A DNA stretch of 64,000 nt, from contig CAYJBH010000005.1 of the NCBI GenBank assembly GCA_964368625.1, forward strand, positions 1 to 64,000, given 5' to 3'. This document shows positions 33,687 through 43,144 of the stretch, in pieces. Numbering within the stretch: position 1 is the stretch's first letter; every line of letters starts with the position of its first letter. The notes beneath the pieces were generated by a model. That model saw only the letters and a program-made list of their open reading frames with translations. It was not told where the DNA came from and searched no databases. Source of the DNA: CAYJBH01 sp964368625 (GTDB lineage: Bacteria > Bacillota > Clostridia > Oscillospirales > Ruminococcaceae). Both the position numbers and the translations under genes were made by a program.

Positions 33687-35360
33687 ATGAAGTTTTCAGA
33701 GATAAAATATAATCGCCCTAACTTTGATGTTTTGTTTAAACAGCTAGACGACAAGATATCTTCATTCAAATCTGCTTTGGATGCCGAGGGGCAATTTTTG
33801 ATATACCGAGAATTTACTGCGCTGATGCATAGTTACGATACTCAGTTTGCGTTAGCACGTATTCGTAACTTTCAAAACACTAACGATGAATATTACAAAG
33901 AGGAACACCTTGCATTTTCAAACACGAATCCTTTAATAAACAAAAGGTATAAAGCACTAAATGAACTGTTGTTGAACAGCCCATTTTTAAACGAATTAAC
34001 AAAGCTTATCGGCAGAAATTCTATAGAAAGCAAAAGAATATTTCAAACAACGTTTAGCGACTCGGTTATAGAGGAGCAAAAAGAGGAAAAGCAACTTACA
34101 CTTAAATATATTAATTTAATATCCGGCTTATCGGTAGAGTGGGATGATAAAAAAATCCCCCTATCCATGTTAGCCGTAAAAAAGGAAGACGTTAATCAAG
34201 AGGTTCGCCACCGTGCTTTTATAGCCGAGGGAGAGTGTTACAACACTATAAAAGATCAGCTGGAAGAGACGTTCGATCTTCTTGTTAAAAACCGAACAAG
34301 GCAGGCCAAAAAACTTGGATTTAAAAATTTTGTTGAACTGGGTTATGCACGAATGAGTCGTAACTGCTACAGAAGTAACGATATTAAGGTATTTAGAAAA
34401 CAGGTTCAAAAGGAGATTGTGCCGGTTGTTTCTCGCATATTGGAAAAGCGACGAGAGCGACTGGGCTTGCCAAAACTATATTTTTACGACCTTTCACTTT
34501 CCCATCCCGAAGGTTCTCCTAAGCCGCAGGTTAATTCGGATTTACTGATAGGTCTTGCAAAAAAAATGTATAGCGAAATGTCGCCACAAACAAGCGAATT
34601 TATAAATTTAATGATTAACAACGAACTTTTCGATCTGCATTCAAGGCTTGGAAAAGCACCTGGAGGATTTTGTTCCTTTATTCAGGATTACGACTATCCG
34701 TTTATATTCTCTAACTTTAACGGTACCGCCAGCGATGTTAATGTCATGACCCATGAGGCGGGACACGCCTTTGCTCACTATATTAAAAGCAACGGTGAGA
34801 AAAAATATTATAACGCAACCATGGATGTATCCGAGGTTTGCTCCATGAGCATGGAATTTTTAACAATGCCGTGGCACAGCCTATTTTTCAAAGATAAAAC
34901 CGAAAAATTCCATGAAAAGCAGCTGGAAGATGCATTGATTTTTCTACCCTATGCCTGCCAGGTAGACGAGTTTCAACAGTATATTTATGAAAATCCCGAT
35001 TTAACGCATGCACAGCGAAACGAGGCATGGCTTTTAATTGAAAAAACATATCGTCCAAACATAGATTACAACGGCATTGCATTTTATGGAACCGGATGCG
35101 GATGGCAACGTCAAACACATATATATAAAACGCCGTTTTATTACATCGACTATGCATTAGCACAGGTAGTTGCACTAAGTTTCTATGAAATTCATCTTAA
35201 AGACCGCAAAAAAGCATTTGAACTTTATATGCAATTTTTAGGTAATATCAATGATCTTACATTTACAGAATTGATAGATTCCTTGGGGTTTCACTCACCA
35301 TTAAAACCCGGAACCTTAAGATGTTTAATGAGCAGTTTAAAACAGACTTCTTTACGTTGA
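33687..35360 (+). CDS. M3-family oligoendopeptidase (PepF-like)
   Basis: The 557-residue zinc metallopeptidase has HEAGHAFAHYI at about 356-366 (the HExxH zinc site) and the downstream Glu ligand in MDVSEVCSMSMEFLTMPW. SFIQDYDYPFIFSNFNGTAS is the conserved block before it, and QRQTHIYKTPFYYIDYALAQ the substrate-binding Tyr region. It is cytoplasmic (no signal peptide) and hydrolyses short peptides. Being the gene after a peptide importer, it probably degrades imported peptides. Confidence 0.93.
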   Translation: MKFSEIKYNRPNFDVLFKQLDDKISSFKSALDAEGQFLIYREFTALMHSYDTQFALARIRNFQNTNDEYYKEEHLAFSNTNPLINKRYKALNELLLNSPFLNELTKLIGRNSIESKRIFQTTFSDSVIEEQKEEKQLTLKYINLISGLSVEWDDKKIPLSMLAVKKEDVNQEVRHRAFIAEGECYNTIKDQLEETFDLLVKNRTRQAKKLGFKNFVELGYARMSRNCYRSNDIKVFRKQVQKEIVPVVSRILEKRRERLGLPKLYFYDLSLSHPEGSPKPQVNSDLLIGLAKKMYSEMSPQTSEFINLMINNELFDLHSRLGKAPGGFCSFIQDYDYPFIFSNFNGTASDVNVMTHEAGHAFAHYIKSNGEKKYYNATMDVSEVCSMSMEFLTMPWHSLFFKDKTEKFHEKQLEDALIFLPYACQVDEFQQYIYENPDLTHAQRNEAWLLIEKTYRPNIDYNGIAFYGTGCGWQRQTHIYKTPFYYIDYALAQVVALSFYEIHLKDRKKAFELYMQFLGNINDLTFTELIDSLGFHSPLKPGTLRCLMSSLKQTSLR

Positions 35361-35384
35361 CAAACCGGTGTAATGTGGTATACT
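35357..35384 (+). promoter_or_regulatory. Promoter of the HD-GYP-like gene
   Basis: TTGACA (35357-35362), a 16-bp spacer and TATACT (35379-35384). The -35 overlaps the TGA stop of pepF, giving the HD gene its own promoter besides read-through. Confidence 0.7.
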
Positions 35385-35417
35385 ATAAACAAGAAATAGT
35401 ATAAATATTAGAGATGT

Positions 35418-37403
35418 ATGAGAGAAGCATTTTTTCAGATAATTGAAAATGAAATTCTATTCTCCGAATTAGCATCCAACCAGTTTTCCGACTCTAAAGA
35501 CGTAACCAGAGAGAACGTAAAACAGATTTTGGAGCTACGAGGAGCTGAGATTCGTCGTATCATTTTTGAAACGAATGAGCTTCTAGAAACACACCTAAGC
35601 CCATTTCTAAACTCCCCTGAAACGTTAAGCGACGAAGATGCTGCCGAGTTACAGGAGTTAGCCGAAAAACTATCCGGCTATAAAGAAAATATCGATACCG
35701 GCTTATCCTACGATATTCGCGTTGCGCTGATAAAACACGCTAATGTCATTGGTGATGAACAGGCGCTGATTAGAAACACATTTTTCAAGGGGCTCGCTCT
35801 ATTTTACCTTGATAAAATGCTGTTTCGAGCAGAAATGTCGGAGTGCTATGAGACGGTTATTTCTTTTGCTAAAAATTATGAAAAATATGATCGAGATAGC
35901 AGAAACTTAATTGTTCGCGCATTTGGCAACTATTATATCAGCGTAGCAGATCTAAACATTGATGAAACCTTTCGAAGATATGACCTAGCCCTCGATTTTT
36001 GGCAAAACACAGCCAAGGTAGTTGACCCCGATTTCCCATGGGAGGCCTACCTTTTCAACCTTCATGAAAACCTATGTTCCAACACCATCTCGGCCCTGCG
36101 CTCTGAGAGAGTTGTTCATGTTACCGATGAGCACAAGCGTCGTCTTTTAGAATCTGCTAAACTACTTTATGATACCCGAATGAGCAAAGGCGATATTGAA
36201 AGCAACGATCATACCACGCTTCAGGTTAAATGTCTTTATTTTTACATGGCAGCACAGTATCATAACGATATAATCAACATTAACGAGCTATGTGACTTTT
36301 TATATACCATCTATTTAGAAGCAGACGACGATTATAACTACGATGACCTTTATAAAAAGCTGCATGTTTCGGCATTATTTTTATTCTACCTTGGCAAGGT
36401 TGACACCCACGATTTCCCTCAAGAAGATCTTATCGAGATAACCAGACAGATTGAAGGCGATGTTACTCGGTATGTTATGAACATACCCGACACCCTCTCC
36501 CGCCCATATGTAACAACCATGCTTACCAACTTTGCGCTTGGAAGCCACAAGCTTATGGACGATTATGTTTATCTGAAAATGCTGTTGTCGATGACGGTAT
36601 TTCGTCATCCTCCAACATATGTTCACTCGGTAATGGTATCAAAAATATCCTTTTCAATCGTTGAATATGTAATAAAGCATCATCCTGAAAAGCTGGTGGG
36701 ACTGCCTTCCATCAAAACTATACAGGATGTTAAGGATAAGGCCGGAGAAATTTTACTCTTTGTTTGGTTTGCCGGATTAATCCACGATATTGGCAAGATT
36801 GTTTATTCTCACATGGTTTCGTTTTATGTAAGAAAGCTTAACGATAAAGAATTCGAGATGATTAAACAACATTCCGATAGGGCTCGAGATTTTATCAAAA
36901 AATCCCCTAGCGTAGATGTAGACACCTTGATGTACGATACCGTTCAATCAGCAACAAATCTACAGTTTTCTACCAACCCCGAATTGTTCGACTGTTTTTC
37001 TGATATTGCATTTGGTCACCACAAAAGTTTCAACGGAAAATTTGGCTATCCTAAAGATTTTGACAACTTAATATCACCCGTTAAAACCATAATCGACATT
37101 GTTTCCATAGCCGACTCGATTGATGCCGCAACCGATAAGGTTGGGCGTAGCTATGCACGCGAAAAAACTCTTGAGGATATGAGGGAGGATCTTCTTTCCC
37201 AGATAGGAGATCGTTACTGCCCATTCATGACAAAGCTAATATTTGATAACGATGAACTTTATAACAAGATAGACTATGATCTATCCAACTACCGTTACGA
37301 TATCTATCATTCCTGTTTCTCGGTTAGCGAATCAATGGAAACAATGCTCCCCCCAACATCAGAGCTGTTCTCCGACAAGGATAAGATAATTGAACTAAAT
37401 TAA
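35418..37403 (+). CDS. HD-GYP-like phosphohydrolase with a large helical N-terminal domain
   Basis: The 661-residue protein has a C-terminal HD domain with the ligand pattern of HD-GYP enzymes: His403 (YVHSVMVSK), HDIGK at 456-460, His485, HHKSFNGKFGYP at 534-545 (usual form HHExxDGxGYP) and DSIDAATDKVGRSY after it. HD-GYP proteins hydrolyse cyclic dinucleotides, mainly c-di-GMP. The N-terminal 390 residues are mainly helical and TPR-like, with no recognised sensor domain or membrane helix. The loop differs from the consensus (KSFNGKF), so activity needs testing. Confidence 0.85.
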   Translation: MREAFFQIIENEILFSELASNQFSDSKDVTRENVKQILELRGAEIRRIIFETNELLETHLSPFLNSPETLSDEDAAELQELAEKLSGYKENIDTGLSYDIRVALIKHANVIGDEQALIRNTFFKGLALFYLDKMLFRAEMSECYETVISFAKNYEKYDRDSRNLIVRAFGNYYISVADLNIDETFRRYDLALDFWQNTAKVVDPDFPWEAYLFNLHENLCSNTISALRSERVVHVTDEHKRRLLESAKLLYDTRMSKGDIESNDHTTLQVKCLYFYMAAQYHNDIININELCDFLYTIYLEADDDYNYDDLYKKLHVSALFLFYLGKVDTHDFPQEDLIEITRQIEGDVTRYVMNIPDTLSRPYVTTMLTNFALGSHKLMDDYVYLKMLLSMTVFRHPPTYVHSVMVSKISFSIVEYVIKHHPEKLVGLPSIKTIQDVKDKAGEILLFVWFAGLIHDIGKIVYSHMVSFYVRKLNDKEFEMIKQHSDRARDFIKKSPSVDVDTLMYDTVQSATNLQFSTNPELFDCFSDIAFGHHKSFNGKFGYPKDFDNLISPVKTIIDIVSIADSIDAATDKVGRSYAREKTLEDMREDLLSQIGDRYCPFMTKLIFDNDELYNKIDYDLSNYRYDIYHSCFSVSESMETMLPPTSELFSDKDKIIELN

Positions 37404-37468
37404 GGATAATTGTTAACTTATAATGAGTTTTACCTGCAACATAAACACAGTAAACAAACCTACCCGCT

Positions 37469-37575
37469 TGAGAAATACATCGTTTTTGCACAAGGTGCAA
37501 AATGCCGAGGAAGCGAGGCAAGAGGTATTCCCAATAGCTCTGCCGCAGGCAATGGCTTTGCCAGAGCTAATTTAT
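37469..37575 (-). repeat. 107-bp hairpin repeat, copy B
   Basis: Reverse-strand copy of the element at 2977-3083, same length with about 14 substitutions. Stem one is TAGCTCTG (37535-37542) with CAGAGCTA (37562-37569). Stem two is TTTTGCAC with GTGCAAAA (37484-37491, 37495-37502). It lies between the HD gene stop and the terminator, so it would be part of that mRNA's 3' end in antisense orientation. Confidence 0.75.
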
Positions 37576-37581
37576 TTGATT

Positions 37582-37622
37582 GAAACAGCAACACCGCCTA
37601 TCTAAGGCGGTGTTGCTGTTTC
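37582..37622. terminator. Strong bidirectional terminator
   Basis: A 17-bp perfect stem (outer GAAACAGCAACACCGCC) with a 7-nt loop lies between the converging HD-GYP-like and PepSY genes. Confidence 0.85.
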
Positions 37623-37647
37623 GTTTGGTTTATTTATGCTAACGGGG

Positions 37648-38487
37648 TTAATCGTCACGCTCTATGTCATACTCATAAATCTCACCATTGGCGGCACCGA
37701 TGTTATAGTCATACTCCATTTCGCCAATTCTCCACTCCACCTCATATTCGGCTAACCCATCATCATAATCGAATTCACAGTTAAGGTAAAGTGCATCTGC
37801 CTCATTTACTCCGGCATGTTGAATGGCAATTGCTATTGCCTCCTCGGCGGTGATATAATTTTCTGTGGTGGGATTTAACGTAGAGGTAGCACCCTCGATA
37901 CCGGCAGGGTTAACAGGTGAATTTTCGACCTTTGTTTCATGGTTACATCCTATTACATCTGCGGTGGTTGCATCAATTTCGTAGTCATACTCGATTGATC
38001 CATCCCAAAACTCTACTTCATACTCATACACGCCATTATCTCGGTCGAGCTTACAGGTAATGTAGCTTATATCATCACCGGTAAGGCCTGCATGTTCCAT
38101 TGCAACAGCCTTGGCCTTTTCTTCGCCAATATAGCTGCTATCACTGGTTGTTACTGTTGTATAGCTTTCTTCTAATTCATGGTCAAAACTTAAAATATTT
38201 CCGCTTGTTGCATTTATTTCATATTCATATTTAATGTTCTCTATCAAATACTTAACATCATACTCGGCAATACCATCGTCGTAATCCAACCGGCACTCTA
38301 TATATGAGATATCAGCCTCATTTACATTGGCATGGTTTAGTGCTATTGATTTAGCCTTTTCTTCACCAATATAGTCTTGGCTGGTTTGCGTTGCAAACCC
38401 TATTGTTCCACCTGCAATTATTAGTGCCAACACAACAGAGCAGGCTCCGATCACTGCCCATTTAACTTTACTACTTGTTTTAATCAT
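37648..38487 (-). CDS. PepSY-repeat protein, membrane-anchored
   Basis: The 279-residue protein has an N-terminal membrane anchor or signal (VIGACSVVLALIIAGGTIGF). Three PepSY-type repeats of about 75 residues follow, each opening YIGEEKAK-A or YITAEEAI-A, then H-A-x-x-N-E-A-D, D-D-G-x-A/Y-E-Y-x-V and ending in Y-x-Y-E/N-I-x-A. PepSY domains are found in peptidase propeptides and wall-linked inhibitors. It lies 77 bp downstream of a sensor kinase gene, so it may be its output or signal partner. Confidence 0.85.
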   Translation of the reverse strand: MIKTSSKVKWAVIGACSVVLALIIAGGTIGFATQTSQDYIGEEKAKSIALNHANVNEADISYIECRLDYDDGIAEYDVKYLIENIKYEYEINATSGNILSFDHELEESYTTVTTSDSSYIGEEKAKAVAMEHAGLTGDDISYITCKLDRDNGVYEYEVEFWDGSIEYDYEIDATTADVIGCNHETKVENSPVNPAGIEGATSTLNPTTENYITAEEAIAIAIQHAGVNEADALYLNCEFDYDDGLAEYEVEWRIGEMEYDYNIGAANGEIYEYDIERDD

Positions 38488-38564
38488 CTTTCTCTCGCTT
38501 TCTTTTTTTAGTTTACAATCATATTATATAAACTAAAAATTAAAGTAACATTAAAACTTTTAAC

Positions 38565-39917
38565 TTATTTTTTAAATTTTACAACAAACAAGCTTCCCAC
38601 GCCAAGCTCACTTTCCAGCTCAACCTTACCTCCATGTAGCAAAACCACCTGTTTTACCATGGCAAGACCCAACCCCATACTGCCGCTTTGGCCGGCTGTT
38701 CTAGAAGAATCCACCTGATAAAATCTATTCCATATTTTAGTTTGATCTTCTTTTGAGATGCCTATTCCATTATCCTTTACCGACAAAACAATCTCATCAC
38801 CGGTGTCATTTAGCGCAACCTCTACGCTACCGTTATCCTTGTTGTATCTAAAGGCATTGCTTATTAAATTTGTTAATAATCTTGTTATTAGCCCTTCATC
38901 AAAATTACCGCTTACATTTAATGCAATATCATATTTAAAGCTAATGTCTGAGGGCTTAACTATCTCCTGCTCTTCACAGACATCTCTAACCAGCTCACTT
39001 AGGCTGATATTATTGAATTGTACCTTTTCAACCCCTCTCTCAAGCCGGTTAAGATTTAATAAATCTGATATCAACCGCGACATCTTGGCTGCCTGCCTTT
39101 GCACCGTTTCAAGGGCTTCCTCTTTGTCCTCCTGACTTATTTTTTCACCCAATGCATATTCACACTGAGCTAAGATAACAGCGGTAGGCGTTCTAAGTTC
39201 GTGAGAAACATCGGATGTAAATTGTTTCTCTGCTATGAAAGCACTTTCCAGGCGCTCAAACATGTTATCGAAGGTTACAGCCAGTTGATTAATCTCCGGG
39301 CTTCCTCCTTTTAGATCAATGCGTAGCGATAGATCTTCGCTTTTGCTTATCTCCTCTGCTGTTTTAACAATCTTATCAATGGGGCGAAATGTTCTTTTTG
39401 CGATAAAATAACAACCAACTGCACCGAGAATAATAAATATCGGTAACAGCAAAAGAGCAACCTGCAAAATACCGTTTGTTGCATCGGCAACCTCATCAAC
39501 CGCAATAACGCCTCGTATATACAATTCAGATCTATATCCTTTAACAGTGGTTAATACATCGTATACATAGTAAAGTGCATCGTCGGTAACTATTTCGGTT
39601 AGTTCATTATCCTTTAGAGGTAGTTCCTCTACTAATATTTCCGGAAAATTCCCGGCAATAACCTCACCGTATTTGTTTAGTATAATGGTGTGTACGCTTT
39701 TCTTAAAAAAATCTATATCGTCAACCTCAAGCTCTCCATCATCAAATTCAAGCTCATCGGCATTATCGTGAACAACCTCTTTTAATTGATTCATGCTGTT
39801 AGTTGAAACTATATTGTTACTTAAAGAGAACATAAGTGCTATTAACGCACTCGCCATTAGTGCCATAAGTACTGCCGTGTAAAGGGTTAGCCTTATCTTT
39901 GCCGATAGTTTTTTCAT
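38565..39917 (-). CDS. Sensor histidine kinase
   Basis: The 450-residue protein has two membrane helices (about 12-32 and 152-172) flanking an extracellular domain of about 120 residues rich in acidic residues (ELEFDDGELEVDDIDF). HAMP, HisKA (FTSDVSHELRTPTAVILAQC, with the phosphorylated His) and HATPase_c domains (DNGIGISKEDQ, GLGLAMVK) follow. Its start overlaps the response regulator stop by 4 bp. The acidic loop might sense cations or peptides; this is inference. Confidence 0.92.
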   Translation of the reverse strand: MKKLSAKIRLTLYTAVLMALMASALIALMFSLSNNIVSTNSMNQLKEVVHDNADELEFDDGELEVDDIDFFKKSVHTIILNKYGEVIAGNFPEILVEELPLKDNELTEIVTDDALYYVYDVLTTVKGYRSELYIRGVIAVDEVADATNGILQVALLLLPIFIILGAVGCYFIAKRTFRPIDKIVKTAEEISKSEDLSLRIDLKGGSPEINQLAVTFDNMFERLESAFIAEKQFTSDVSHELRTPTAVILAQCEYALGEKISQEDKEEALETVQRQAAKMSRLISDLLNLNRLERGVEKVQFNNISLSELVRDVCEEQEIVKPSDISFKYDIALNVSGNFDEGLITRLLTNLISNAFRYNKDNGSVEVALNDTGDEIVLSVKDNGIGISKEDQTKIWNRFYQVDSSRTAGQSGSMGLGLAMVKQVVLLHGGKVELESELGVGSLFVVKFKK

Positions 39918-40588
39918 TCTGCCTCCCTTATTACATATCCACTGCCCCTCACCGTGTGAATAAGCTTTACATCATAATCGTTATCAATCTTTTTTCTAAG
40001 ATATCTTATATAAACATCTACAATATTTGTACCGCCCTCATAGTCGTAGTTCCAGATATGATTTTCAATTTTCTCTCTTGAAAGAACAACTCCAACATTA
40101 TACATCATGTATTTTAGTATCGCATATTCCTTTGCAGATAAATTAATAACGGTATTTGCGCGCTTTACTATATGAGCGCTGGTATCGACAGATAGATCTG
40201 CCACCGTTAAAACATTTGTAGTTTTGCCGGTTTTAGCCCTTGTAATAACACGCAATCGGGCCATCAACTCTTCAAACGAAAATGGTTTAACGAGATAATC
40301 GTTTGCACCCATATCTAGCCCGTTAACCCTGTCTGCTACGGCATCTCTTGCTGTTAAAAAAATAACCGGGGTTTCTATGCCCTCTGCACGAATTCTGCTT
40401 AACACCTCAAAACCATCCTTTTTCGGCATCATTATATCAAGAATAATAACGTCGTAATCGGTAGCTTCTATATAATCTAAGGCTTCAGCGCCATCGAAAC
40501 AACTATCAACTCCGTAACCTTGCGAGGTTAACTTTTTCGTGATAATTTTATTCATGTCTCGTTCATCTTCTGCAAGCAATATTCTCAT
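39914..40588 (-). CDS. OmpR/PhoB-family response regulator
   Basis: The 224-residue protein has a receiver domain with phospho-acceptor Asp51 (DVIILDIMMPKKDG), acidic pair E7-D8 and Lys100 (VKPFS). The C-terminal winged helix ends KLIHTVRGSGYVIRE. First gene of the kinase/PepSY operon. Its binding site was not identified. Confidence 0.93.
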   Translation of the reverse strand: MRILLAEDERDMNKIITKKLTSQGYGVDSCFDGAEALDYIEATDYDVIILDIMMPKKDGFEVLSRIRAEGIETPVIFLTARDAVADRVNGLDMGANDYLVKPFSFEELMARLRVITRAKTGKTTNVLTVADLSVDTSAHIVKRANTVINLSAKEYAILKYMMYNVGVVLSREKIENHIWNYDYEGGTNIVDVYIRYLRKKIDNDYDVKLIHTVRGSGYVIREAE

Positions 40589-40678
40589 GTTTTTTCTCCC
40601 AAAACCCAGTTTTATTTAATTATACCATATATTTATTAAAAATAGATTAAACATATAAAACATCTTATTTTATATCAA

Positions 40679-40716
40679 AAAAGGTTGTAACAAGAAGTAA
40701 CTCGTAACAACCTTTT
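40679..40716 (-). terminator. Terminator of the cytidylate-kinase-like operon
   Basis: On the minus strand AAAAGGTTGT pairs with ACAACCTTTT and is followed by TTTT, about 80 bp after the stop codon at 40794. Confidence 0.75.
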
Positions 40717-40793
40717 ACCGTTTTTTCGGTTATATCAATATTAGTTTACACCTATCTTTTAATTCACAGTTTAACAAAAACCTAAAACCGAGT

Positions 40794-41396
40794 TCATTTA
40801 TTAAATTCTATTGCTTTTAAGATAATGTCAACGGCACCCATGATTGAAACCCTTGAGCTATCAACACAAAGGTTGTAATGTGACATATCTTTCCATTTTA
40901 AAGCCGTATAGTATTCATAGTATTTCTCACGTTGTTTATCTACAGCCTTAATCTCTTTCGTCATCTGTGCTTTTGATTTTGCTTTTTTATCCTCTTTTTT
41001 CTTATCGAAACAGCGGTTAACACGAAAATCCATATCCGAAGCAAAAACAAACACCTTAAAGGGTTGCTCATCCTGTAAAATATAGTCAGCGCATCTCCCA
41101 ACAATAACGGCATTGCCGTTTTTGCCTATTTGTTTTATTAATTTGGTAAACTCCAGCTGTAATTTGTCGGTAGGTGAGTGTTGAGAAAATGAGCTGAGAG
41201 TTCTACCAAATGTATACCCAAAGCTTCTAGTTGCCTTTTCATCGAACAGATTTATATAATCTATAGATAAACCTGTTTTCCTTGTTATTTCAACCAACAA
41301 CTCCTCATCATAATAGGCACACTTTAAAGCATCGGCAAGCCTTTTGCCTACTTCACGCCCGCCACTGCCAAACTGCCTGTTAATGGTAATAATCAT
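40794..41396 (-). CDS. Cytidylate kinase-like family protein
   Basis: The 200-residue protein matches the Cytidylate_kin2 family: P-loop-like ITINRQFGSGGREVGKRLAD at the N-terminus, YYDEELLVEITRKTGL, IVGRCADYIL and a Lys-rich lid segment (DKKKEDKKAKSKAQM). True nucleotide specificity is unproven; many Clostridial members sit beside MATE pumps, as this one does (15 bp downstream of 41412-42746). Confidence 0.85.
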   Translation of the reverse strand: MIITINRQFGSGGREVGKRLADALKCAYYDEELLVEITRKTGLSIDYINLFDEKATRSFGYTFGRTLSSFSQHSPTDKLQLEFTKLIKQIGKNGNAVIVGRCADYILQDEQPFKVFVFASDMDFRVNRCFDKKKEDKKAKSKAQMTKEIKAVDKQREKYYEYYTALKWKDMSHYNLCVDSSRVSIMGAVDIILKAIEFNK

Positions 41397-41411
41397 AGCT
41401 AAACCCTTTCT

Positions 41412-42746
41412 TTAATAGTTATATTGTTTTTTCTTCTTTTTATAGAAGTATATCGATACTATTATAGCCAACGCTTCTGCCACGGGAATCGCAAGCCATA
41501 CACCGTTTAAACCAAGCAGTTGCGGTAATACTGCGAGCGATAAAACTATAAACACGAGGCTTCTTAGCACCGAAATAATAGCAGAAGCCTTTCCGTTAGA
41601 AAGCGAAGTGAACATTGCAGAGAAAAATAGGTTAAATCCCATAAATATATATGCAGGAATAAACATCATTAAGCCGCTTTTTGCCATATTAAATGTTGCA
41701 CTATCTCTTGAAATAAATATGCTAACTGCTTCATCCGAAAAAATTAATGTTAATGCTATAACAAGCGCTGAGGCAACAGCTGTTATCTTAAGGCTCTGTG
41801 AGATAACCTTTCTTAACCCGGAGTTGCTTCCCTCTCCGTATTTATATGCTATAATCGGTGAAACGCCCAGAGTGTATCCGCTGTAGATTGCATTTTGAAA
41901 CATCTGTATATATAATATAACGCTAATTGCAGCAACTCCTGAGTCTCCAACCATGGTAAGAAGAATTAGGTTAAACATCATGGTTGTTATCGATGTTGCA
42001 AGTGAACCCACAAGTTCAGATAATCCATTAAATATGCTTTGTCCAAGCGTTTTGATATCGAGTTTAGGCATAACAAAATGGAGTATGCCTCTTCTGTTTA
42101 ATATAAAGTATATAAAACCTATTACTCCGGGAACTGAGTTACCTATGCCGGTTGCAAGGCCTGCTCCTGTTATTCCTAAGTTTAACATATTTGGCGAGAT
42201 AAATATATAGTCTAGAATAATATTTGTAATTCCTCCCGAGAGGCTTAAAACCAACCCTAACCCCGGCTTTCCTGCTGTAACCATAAACGACTGGGTAAGC
42301 ACCATAAAAAATATCGGAATTATAAAGCCGGCTATGCTTAGCAGATAGTTTTTTGCGGCTGGATATAGATTTTCACTAACATTTAATAGAGCTAAAAGCT
42401 CATCAGGAAACATAAACAGCAGGGTTGAAAGTGTTGCTCCTAAAACTCCTCCAATTATATATATAACCGTTAAAAATTCCTGTGCCTGCCTGCTGTTGCC
42501 CTGTCCTAAAAATTTTGCTATAACGGCATTGCCTCCCGTTGCAAACATTAGTCCCACCGCAAGAACTACCCCGACAATCGGCATGATTAGGTTAACTGCC
42601 GCCAGTGCGCTCTCGCCTACAAATGATGAAACAAAAACCCCATCAATTATTGAATAGGTAGACATAAGAACTGCCATAATTATGCTGGGTAGTGTGTATT
42701 TTATTAGCTGTGCCATATTAAAATTTTTTGCCAAGGGACTACTCAT
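41412..42746 (-). CDS. MATE-family efflux transporter
   Basis: The 444-residue protein has twelve helices and MATE landmarks: LIKYTLPSIIMAVLMSTYSI in helix one, GVFVSSFVGESALAAVNLIM, and AIYSGYTLGVSPIIAYKYGE in the second half. It is a different subfamily from the pump at 10879. Its promoter (42989-43017) overlaps a long imperfect palindrome, so it is probably repressor-controlled, but the repressor gene is not adjacent. Confidence 0.9.
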   Translation of the reverse strand: MSSPLAKNFNMAQLIKYTLPSIIMAVLMSTYSIIDGVFVSSFVGESALAAVNLIMPIVGVVLAVGLMFATGGNAVIAKFLGQGNSRQAQEFLTVIYIIGGVLGATLSTLLFMFPDELLALLNVSENLYPAAKNYLLSIAGFIIPIFFMVLTQSFMVTAGKPGLGLVLSLSGGITNIILDYIFISPNMLNLGITGAGLATGIGNSVPGVIGFIYFILNRRGILHFVMPKLDIKTLGQSIFNGLSELVGSLATSITTMMFNLILLTMVGDSGVAAISVILYIQMFQNAIYSGYTLGVSPIIAYKYGEGSNSGLRKVISQSLKITAVASALVIALTLIFSDEAVSIFISRDSATFNMAKSGLMMFIPAYIFMGFNLFFSAMFTSLSNGKASAIISVLRSLVFIVLSLAVLPQLLGLNGVWLAIPVAEALAIIVSIYFYKKKKKQYNY

Positions 42747-42954
42747 TGATTTTCTCCTCTTTTCATTGAAATGATTGAAACATTCTGCAAAACATCTCCA
42801 CCTTTTCTTCTGTGTATCTCTTAATAATTTTCTTGTTTTAAAAGTTATCTAATTATAACCATCATCGCTTAGAAAGTTTTGTATCATATAAAATGTACAG
42901 GTTGGTTTGTTAATCTTTACAATCAAGCCGAATCTCCTTGCAACAATATCCGCT

Positions 42955-42990
42955 ATAACTATTTAAAACTAATTAAGTTTATATAGTTAT
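42955..42990. promoter_or_regulatory. 36-bp imperfect palindrome at the MATE promoter
   Basis: ATAACTAT and ATAGTTAT form the outer arms; 15 of 18 base pairs across the whole site are symmetric. It starts at the -10 box and runs downstream over the transcription start, as an operator would. Confidence 0.6.
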
Positions 42991-43017
42991 TTTATCTTAA
43001 CCATATTGTTTTGTCAA
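42989..43017 (-). promoter_or_regulatory. Promoter of the MATE/cytidylate-kinase-like operon
   Basis: TTGACA (43017-43012), a 17-bp spacer and TAAAAT (42994-42989) on the minus strand, with a leader of about 235 nt. Confidence 0.75.
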
Positions 43018-43118
43018 GTGGCTTATAAAAAATAACTAAAAAATTTTTTACAGCATAGTTATAACGGCCGTTAACCAGTAGCATTAACCCGGCAACAGCT
43101 ATTATGTTAAACAAAAAA

Positions 43119-43144
43119 CGAGTACCCCGCAAAAGGGGTACTCG
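43119..43144 (-). terminator. Terminator of the aldo/keto reductase gene
   Basis: CGAGTACCCC pairs with GGGGTACTCG (10 bp, 6-nt loop). On the minus strand a TTTTTTGTTT tail follows. It lies 250 bp beyond the stop codon. Confidence 0.75.

Noticed and set aside
37324..37605. Open frames on both strands between the HD-GYP-like and PepSY genes
   Set aside because: They overlap repeat copy B and the terminator; the shared peptide comes from the repeat.
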